From: Mytilus edulis
Lineage: Eukaryota; Mollusca; Bivalvia; Mytilida; Mytilidae
NCBI RefSeq assembly: GCF_963676685.1
Contig: NC_092346.1
Coordinates: forward strand, 44,575,289 to 44,639,288
Length of the DNA stretch: 64,000 nucleotides
Direction of reading: 5' to 3'
Shown here piece by piece: positions 52,701-61,700 of this stretch. Below the pieces are notes generated by a model. The model saw only the letters and a program-made list of their open reading frames with translations. It searched no databases and was not told the DNA's origin. A program made the translations under genes and the position numbers. Numbering within the stretch: position 1 is the first letter of the stretch; every line of letters begins with the position of its first letter.

Positions 52701-55700
52701 AGATGGGATCAAAATTTCATGATACAAAATGAAATATTGTCTTAGGGGAGAATACTTTGCTTTACAAAGCCTAAATAGTCTTGCCTGCTTAAGTTGGTAC
52801 CTAACACTACAGGGAGATAACTCTATAAAATCAGCTCAACGTTTTAATTACGTTGTGTTGTTAATAGACGAGTGATATGAGAGCCAAATTTACATTTTTA
52901 ATGCACCTACCTAACACACGGCTAAATTATATATCATTGGAAAGCTAAGAATGTGTACTTTCTAAATATCCCGGTCGTCAAAAGAAATTATGGTGCATTT
53001 TTTTTTAATCGAGGTCAAAGGTCATGGGTGCAATTTCAATTCACGGATACTTCTAGTAGAAAAATCGAGTCAAAACAAATGCAAAAACGAAACAATTATA
53101 CAGAAATGCTGTATTACTGTTGGAAAAATATATTTCTATCATATTATTAATTAATTTTGGTTGATTTTAACGGTAACGCATGTTACGTAACGTTTTCTCT
53201 CGGAGACTTTGAAAATTAACTATTAAGTCACACAAATGTATCTGCAGTCGCCCTTGCATTATCTAAATCTTATAATACCTCCATATCATTTGATTGCACG
53301 TATTTACAAACATATATATGCAAATTTGATATAAATAATCCGAAACAAAATATTTGAAGCAAGGGGGAAATATAACATATGACGTATGACATATGACGTA
53401 TTTTTGATTGTTTAAGAAAGTTCCATGATGAGCTGTACATGAAAATTGAGGAAGCGTATGGTAAGCCTGCCAACCGCTTCAAGATCAGAAAACCATAGGG
53501 CGATTTTTTTAAATGTTAAGTTTGCAGGATCATACCGCAATTTCATTTACATAAAAAAAATCAGATATGATAAGAGTACTACTTTGTAACTAACATAAGT
53601 AAAATGAGTATAGTGCTATTAGTATATTTTTGATCAACAAAATTGTGACAATTTTAATATAAAAAATCACAAGGAAAATATGATCACTCATTGTACGTCA
53701 AACTGTGTTTGATTTTACTTTAGTCGGCCGCCGTGTTTCTTGAGATATCTAATTAATCAAACAACACTTGACAAAGTAGTTTGTCTTTTTTTTTAAATTA
53801 CGCTAGTGATGACATTCGGCTACTTTGGCACTAAGTATTACTTTTTTATATCTTGTTTTACCGCTTCAAATGGAGGACAATGTTATCCTAATATTGAACC
53901 TTTTATTTGGCTTTCTTATGTTTAAAAATGTCCCGTTAGCGTATAACCTAAATGATCGAAACGTCGGACCAATGGGATGTTGGACCATTTAGGTTTCGGA
54001 ATATTGCGATATCGGAATATTAAAGGTTCATTTTAACTTGTAATTTCATCATTCTTATAACTTCCTTGGCATGGGCTATATCAGTACAGCAGAGGTTTTG
54101 CTCAAAGCGGACACACGATCTACTATATACAGATTGAATAAAAAATTGGGAATGGACATGAGGGATTTGTCAAAGAGACATCAACCCGTTTAAAAAGCAG
54201 GCCACGGCTGAAGACCACCAATGGGTCATCAATGCAGCAAGAAACTCCCAAACCCGGAGGCGTTCTTCAGCTGGCCCCTAAACAGAAATATACTAGTTTG
54301 AAATGATAATGGACGTCATTATACTAAGCTTCGAAATATACTCAAGAAATAAAATAAAAAATCATACAAAACTAAGAAAGGCCATAGGCTCCTGATTTGG
54401 GACAGGCGCAAAATTGCGACGGGGTTAAACATGTTTTTGGAAATCTCAACCCTCCCCCTATACCTATACCAATGCGTGAACAGACCAAATCTTGTAGAAA
54501 GTTGGATGACATCATACCGGACCGATGTTGCCTTTTAGCCAACCAAATTCATACGGAGAACTTTTATTGTTTCTGTAGTTAGGTCGACATTGTCTTGGAT
54601 AAAATTTTGACCCCAAGAAGAAAAATAATGCCATGTAGAATGTGTGCCCCATTTTCAATTTTTCTAATCTCCTGAGTAGTCAAACTTGTGAATAGTTAAC
54701 CAAAGGTGTGTCCATAAATATGGTGCATTTGTAATAATAAACCTAAATGAAAAAGAGTAAAAAACAAGAATGTGTCCATAGTACAGGGTTGCCCCACTCG
54801 CACTATCATTTTCCATGTTTAGTGGACCGTGAAATTGGGGTCAAAACTTTAATTTCAAATTGAAATTAGAAAGATCATATCATAGGGAACATGAGTACTA
54901 AGTTTCAAGTGGATGCGACTTCAACTTCATAAAAAAAACTACCTTGAACAAAAACTTTAACCAAAACTTTAACCTGACTTCTCACTATCATTTTCAATGT
55001 TCAGTGGACCGTGAAATTGGAGTCAAAACTTTAATGCGCCAACATCCAAAAGACAATACAGAAATGTTTTTAAAGCAGGTGGAATAATTTCAATTGAATA
55101 ATCTAGTGAAATGTTTTTAGATAATGGATATTCATCTGATTGGATTACAACTTTACCCTTTATCTGCTTCCGTAAAATACTAGTAGCTGCATAAAGTGCT
55201 TGCAACCAGTTTCGCAGTCATTGCTCAGATCTTTAAGTTTTACAGACTTTATATCAAAGTCATTTTAAACGAGTAATTTTCCGTCATTACGGCATAAGCC
55301 AAATTATAGAGCTACTGTATACAATAATGGATGTACCTTGGCCTTGTTGATGCTGTACTACATGTAATTATAAATTTACCATATATTTTTAGTTTTTGTT
55401 GAAGCTGATAATATGTTGTGTAGTTTTCACGGCGGCGATCCTCGGGCAGAAATTAAGCCCGGTTAACTGATCAAATAATTAAAGTTGTTAAGCAGAACAC
55501 TTCCTTGTGTACAGGCACGCCATCTGTAATCGTCAAAATGTTAGTAAAAGCTGTTTTATGTTCAGAATTAAATAGCTCTTTACTTTCTGATTTCAAATTT
55601 TGTATAGCAAATATTTAGCGATGCAAGCTCGAAAGTAAACTATAAAGATTTCATAGTGAAATTATCATGAGTTATTTTGTAAATCAGATCATTGTAGGAG

Positions 55701-58700
55701 ATACATTGTATATGTAGTAACACTCAATAGAGCTTGAGTTTGCTCCTCAGAGGATACCTTTTGAAGTTGTGTAACTTGCTTATAGGCTTTATACATTTGC
55801 AAAATATACAAACAGACAAATCAGAATGAGTTGTAGATCTACTGCCTTCGTTGATATATGAGAAGAGACTGGTCGGTAGAATTGGTACATGTAGTACACA
55901 ATCTTTGTACAGACAAAACAGAAGATGATAGGTTGTGCTTACTTTTGAAATATTTATAGCAACTCTTATGATATTTTGTATTTTCAAATGGGATGTTTTA
56001 ATTTTTTTCATATTCATCGACCAGTCTTCTGTAAACTTCATCTTTTCGTTTTCCCACGGCGTCAATACAACCGTATCTTCATTTAAGTGTTTAACTACAT
56101 AGTTTCTATGTAGTAAATACATGACAGACTATGCATATCTGTGTCAATCAATGGATAGTTTTTGCTTTTTAGCATAGGAATGGTTTCATTGTGAACTGGA
56201 CTGTGAAAAATTGACACGACTCGGAAAATTTCTACAATTTTCCGATACGATTCCTTATTTAGAAAGGGGTGAATTCTACAGAACTCAAAAACTATGTTTT
56301 ACTTTGATTTGATCTTAATTTCGGACGATTTTATATCTGTTTAAGCTACACTGAAGTTAAAGATAGAAATAGAACCGTTTAAATATGATTTATCGTACTC
56401 TAATATCACTATTAAGTACACGGAAATCGACTAATATATTCAGTAAAAAACGATAACGAAATAGAAATGGGATTCCGGAAACTATAGTGATTTTACCCAA
56501 CAACATAAAATTACAGAAATTCGTGATTTTAAGAAATGTTGAGATAAAGTCTTGATCTTGAATGAAAAAACGATAACTGATGAGTAATTTGGTGTGTTCT
56601 AAAAAGGATAGAGTGCAAAAGCATTTAATAAAAAAATAATAGTAGATCCGAAAAGGTCAGGATTAAGAAAATTTTCGTACAAAATGTCAAATATTTAAAA
56701 GGAATGCAAAAGCATGCGGACTTACAGTTAAAAATAATGTTTTTCATTATTTTAAGAATCTAATTCACTCAATTATTCTATCTAAAAGAAGAGATACGAC
56801 TAATTCCCTTTGCTTGAAAAACATGTCGTAATTTTATAATTTTCAACTAATTTCTGAAATAAACGTCAATTTTACAAAAACTGCACCGTACGATTTTGTG
56901 ACGACCGGGCAAAAATCAAAGTTAAATCATTATTCTTTCATTTAAAAAAGAAATAAGCCGTGTGTTAGTTGGGTGCATTAAAGTCCTTAACTAGACGTCT
57001 TTTTCAAATATTACACTCGCCTATAAGGGAATATTAAGCTTCTCAATGTTCAAAACCAGTGTTTGTCAAACTGCTATATAACCAGTGTAATTTTTCTGAT
57101 AAAACGGTTGGTTCAAATTTTTTGAAATTTTTTATATTTTTGTAAAAGGGTCAAAGTAAATACTTTGTCAAAGTTTTAAGAAAATTAAACGAGCCAAATT
57201 AATTTTAGTTAAAGTGTTGGGTACCACCTTAATGATAATTATCAAACTTATGTTGTAAGACACAATAAGGTACCAGTACCACAAATTTAACATTATCAGT
57301 GATTCATGAAAATGAGTCCAAGGTAAGATGAAACCTGCAAATCAAACATGTACATCTTACAAACATTCTATGAATAAAAATGTTTATATTCATAAAATAC
57401 AATTTTTATGAGCATAAAAAGGATTAGAGGTTTAACAAATGCACAAAAGAGGTTTACTTGTAGCATAATTCCTTTTTAATTCTAACATGAAAAATTTCAT
57501 AAACAAAAAAAAAATCCTCTGAAAAGTTTTAAAAGGGGTTTGATCTCTTAATATAAGCATAGGTAATTGGGGACAGGACACATTTTGTTTGCCCTCCATC
57601 TTTTTTACAAAATACATTTTTTTTTTATTCTATTAATTTCAATTATTTTCACATTTTTCTGTATAATATGAACATAAATATACTATAAACATTTATAGCT
57701 GTTGATCACTATCAATTGAATGTTTCCTATCCACAGTGTACACTAATATATTACATAGAGAACTCTCTATCTCAAGTCAATAATTCTATGCTATGGCACT
57801 GATATCATGAAATAGAAGTTCCCTCATAATTTATGTTGCAAATGGAAAAATTACAATTGTTTCCACTGGAACATGTATTACAGTATTAGTTCCTAATTGA
57901 ATAACGGGTATTGAATATTTGTTCCAATGGGAACAGATAATATAGCATTTTTGTTAAACAAAGTTACCAAGGGGGAACTTCTGTTGGTAGATAGATATCG
58001 GAAGAAGTGGTATGAGTGCCAATGAGACAACTCTCCATTTAAGTCACAATTTATAAAAGTAAACCATTATACGTCAAGGTAGGGTCTTTAAAAAAGACTT
58101 GCTTGAAAAATATAATTTGACACTGACAGTATTTTTTTTTTTCAAAAATATTTCAAATAATACTGACCTTTCTTGTTTCCTGAATATATTTCCATAAATA
58201 GCAGCTTGGCTAAGTATACAGTAGAATCCATCTGCTAATTGTAAAGAGCTTTTGAACACTGAGCACAATCTTCTCATCAGAATATTAGCAATACCCGTCT
58301 TTTCTCCTCCAAATTCCATTAATTCACAGGCTGACTGAAAATGTATAACAAACATAGAACTTATCAATTTGGAACATCTTATGGTTAAAATTAAACTATG
58401 TCAGAAAATATCGTCAATTAATTGTGATGCCTATTTCCAAAAAGATAAATGAGTTTTTATAGTGAACCCAGCCATTGTAAAATATTCTATAAGAAAACAA
58501 GAATGTGTCCAAAGTACACGGATGCCCCACTCGCACTATCATTTTCCATGTTCAATGGACCACGAAATTGGATAAAAAATATAATTGGCATTAAAATTAG
58601 AAAGATAATATCATAGGGAACATGTGTACTAAGTTTCAAGTTGATTGGACTTCAACTTCATCAAAAACTACCTTGACCAAAAACTTTAACATGAAACATG

Positions 58701-61700
58701 CACTCTCATTTTCTATGTTCAGTGGACCGTGAAATTGGGGTCAAAAGTTTAATTTGGCTTTAAAATTAGAAAGATCATATCATAAGGAACATGTGTACTA
58801 AGTTTCAAGTTGATTGGACTTCAACTTCATCAAAAACTACCTTGACCAAAAACTTTAACCTGAAGCGGGACAGACGGACGAACGAACAGACGGACGAACG
58901 AACGGTACGACGGACGGATGAACGGACGCATAGACCAGAAAACATAATGCCCCTCTACTATCGTAGGTGGGGCATAAAAATACTAAATAATCAAGAGGTG
59001 CCATTTTAATGAAGACATAATTGGAAATTCAGAAGAAAACAACAAAATTTGATGTCAAAATTAAATTTCGACTTATCATATGCAGAGAACAGATATTTCA
59101 CTAGTGAGGAGAACAATTTTCCCCATCAGATTAAAAATGTGAAAATGAAAAATTAGAGAAAAATTATCTGTGTACCTTTACAAGAACATCAGTTAATGCC
59201 GAATCTCTTGGTTGCTGAAGTAGAGCAGGCTGGAATGACAAGTTTATAAATTCTTCAAAGACTTCCCAGAAACAGCTTGACCTTGTTTCTCCTTGGACAT
59301 GACTCCAACTAACAGACAACGCTTCAATAATACTGCTTGAATCATTAGGTATTTGGCACTAAAATAGTCATAGAGAAAACTATTAAAATTATGAATACAA
59401 CAACCTACTTTTCTATTGTTTGATTAAAATCTCCCAGAAAAATACCAGTACTTATTCTGGACTAATGAAACATTGAGATAATTATGAACACAATTTTTTC
59501 ATTTAATAAATAAAATAGGGGAAAACCATCCTTTAAACCAAATCAAATATTTCTATTTTACAATTTAATAAATAGATATTGAACTAAATATACTCACTTT
59601 AAATTATTTATGGTATAAAAAAGAATGTTCAAGCAACTTCAAGGTAAATCATTTAAAAACAATTTAATTTCTTTGACTTGCTAACATAATTCTAATAATT
59701 TTAAACTAACTCAGATATTGTTTTCCTGTTAAGCACCCAAGAACTTACCTTACTTAATAGGTAACCTATACACCTGTACACAGGTATTGTGTTCAATCCA
59801 CTACACACTGACAGTGAATCTTGGCACACCTTTAGTATAGGGACCATAGGTTTATTTACAACATCTATATGACTTAAGTAATATTCCATAACTTTCCATT
59901 GGTATGATATAAATAATGAAGCAATCTTTCCCCATTCTTTATGGCTGAAATAAATAATATTTATCAATATTTGAATACCTCACAAAATGTCTTTAAGGAT
60001 GTACTTAGGTGAGGTTTTGGAATTTGTGTCAAATTTTTGGACTCCTTGGAGTTTTATCATACAATACAATGTAAAATATTTTGCCCCATAATATTCATTT
60101 TTTCATATAAGACTTCATAGCTCATGAAAGGTCATTTACCAAAATTTTAGAAAATTCTTGATTTTCTTTTCTTTTGCTTTGTGACCCAAATAATACCAAT
60201 GCAAATATGGTAAAAGTCAGAGTCAGCCTTTTTTTCGCCATATTTTAAATCTCAAAACAGGTCCATTACCTATCAATATTGTTAGCTAAATTTTTTCTTT
60301 AACGAATGCTCTACCGGCTTATAGTATCAATTTTAAATTCTTGGTTTATTAATTTTCACCTAACCTCACCTAAGTACACCCTTAATAGCATACAAACTTA
60401 TTTCTTGATATTATAAAATTTCTGTTTAAGTTTGTTCTATAGATATAGTCCAAGGACACAGTATCGTCCTTTGGTTTTCTTTGTCTAGAATATAGTCCCT
60501 AGTGTAAACAGTGTATAACTTACAATTTTTTTCATACACTTTTCCAATTCATTTCTTGATATTTTATGCATGCAATATTAAGTTAAGGGATGAAATTACA
60601 TGTTAAATAAATTTGGGTGCTGAATCTTAATGTAAAGTAGTGATTTGATTTAGGTTAAAAAGGTAAAAAATCAGTTTGTCTGAAACTATCAAACTGAATT
60701 TTAGACTCCCTTAACATAGAATTGTCCATATTTTGAGTTAGAGCTGGTAGAGTTTTCTATAATTTTGGTATTATTTGTCTCAATAGTAGTATACTACACT
60801 GTCAAAATCTTTTTGAGATACAGAAGGTATGATTTTTTTAATTTGAATTTATTGTCTAAAAGAAATGCAATACTCAATAACAGTGTTCCCAGCCATATGG
60901 GTAAACAAAACATAAGCACATTGTGTTTAAGAACATAAGACTGCATATCTTTTAAACCTGTAAACAAATTATTTTTATATCATAAACTCTGAGTCAAAAA
61001 AACATCTGCATTGTTGCATGATGTATGTCATTCAAGAACTAGATATTTTGACCTTGTTTAAGTGTACCTTATATCAGCAACAGGTTTGTCAAAGGAAGTT
61101 GTGCAGTTAAAGTCATGAACAAATAAAAAAATCTTCTCATGAATAGACTGCTGTCTGTCTGTTAATGAGGATGTTACAGAACTAAGGATTCCAATTGAGG
61201 CTAGTTTCTTGATCTGTGTATCCATTTCTACCTATAATGATAACAAAAAATACTATATAGGAAATGAGAGGTAACGTGCACTGTTCTGGAAAGCCATCAA
61301 CTAGTTATGACAGTAAACCCTGAAGGTCACTAAAGTGCTAAAACATGAACTCTAAGCTGTCCACTAATGTTTGAGTATGGATGTAAGAACACATTTAAAA
61401 TTTTTGAAGATATAAGAGATATATACAATATGTAAAAGATTTATAAATGAATAAAAAGTCAAAACACAATTATTTATTTTTTCGAAAAGTCGTTACTTTA
61501 TCAACAAAGTAAAAAATTCCAACTTTTTTTCTCCTTTTATGTTTGTGTTTATTACATCATATAAAGAATATAACCCACCTTTCCACCAAGGCTTGGATCT
61601 GCAAGTATCTGTATACAACTATTAACTAGTTTAAGAATTGGTTGGTCGAACTGTTGTGTGTGGCATGTAATTTGTAAAAATTGAGTCAGTCCATTTACAA

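Larger units (their letters stand above)
44117..58167. other. 14-kb tarbp1 intron hosting an F-box gene and many repeats
   Basis: The exon ending at 58168 (phase 2) and the one starting at 44116 (needing one base) join in frame, so this is one intron. Besides the entries given separately it holds GTTGTCTCATTGG-type motifs at 44870-45015 and 45820-45865, a GACAGACAGACA short repeat at 48810-48840, and an ACACCCGTGATATCGCGGG repeat at 51305. Long AT-rich stretches (48130-50050, 52480-54130, 56130-57990) have no recognised content. Confidence 0.7.

Noticed and set aside
55023..55205. 60-codon minus-strand open frame with protein-like composition
   Set aside because: Short, partly overlapping a family B repeat end; no splice partners found. 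It could be a fragment of an old gene or element, but I cannot support it.
59000..60400. A possible second nested gene around the GAGGTTTTGGAATTTGTG ... TCACCTAACCTCACC region (60010-60370)
   Set aside because: It is a roughly palindromic dispersed repeat in a tarbp1 intron (ACTTAGGTGAGGTT and its inverse at both ends), not coding.
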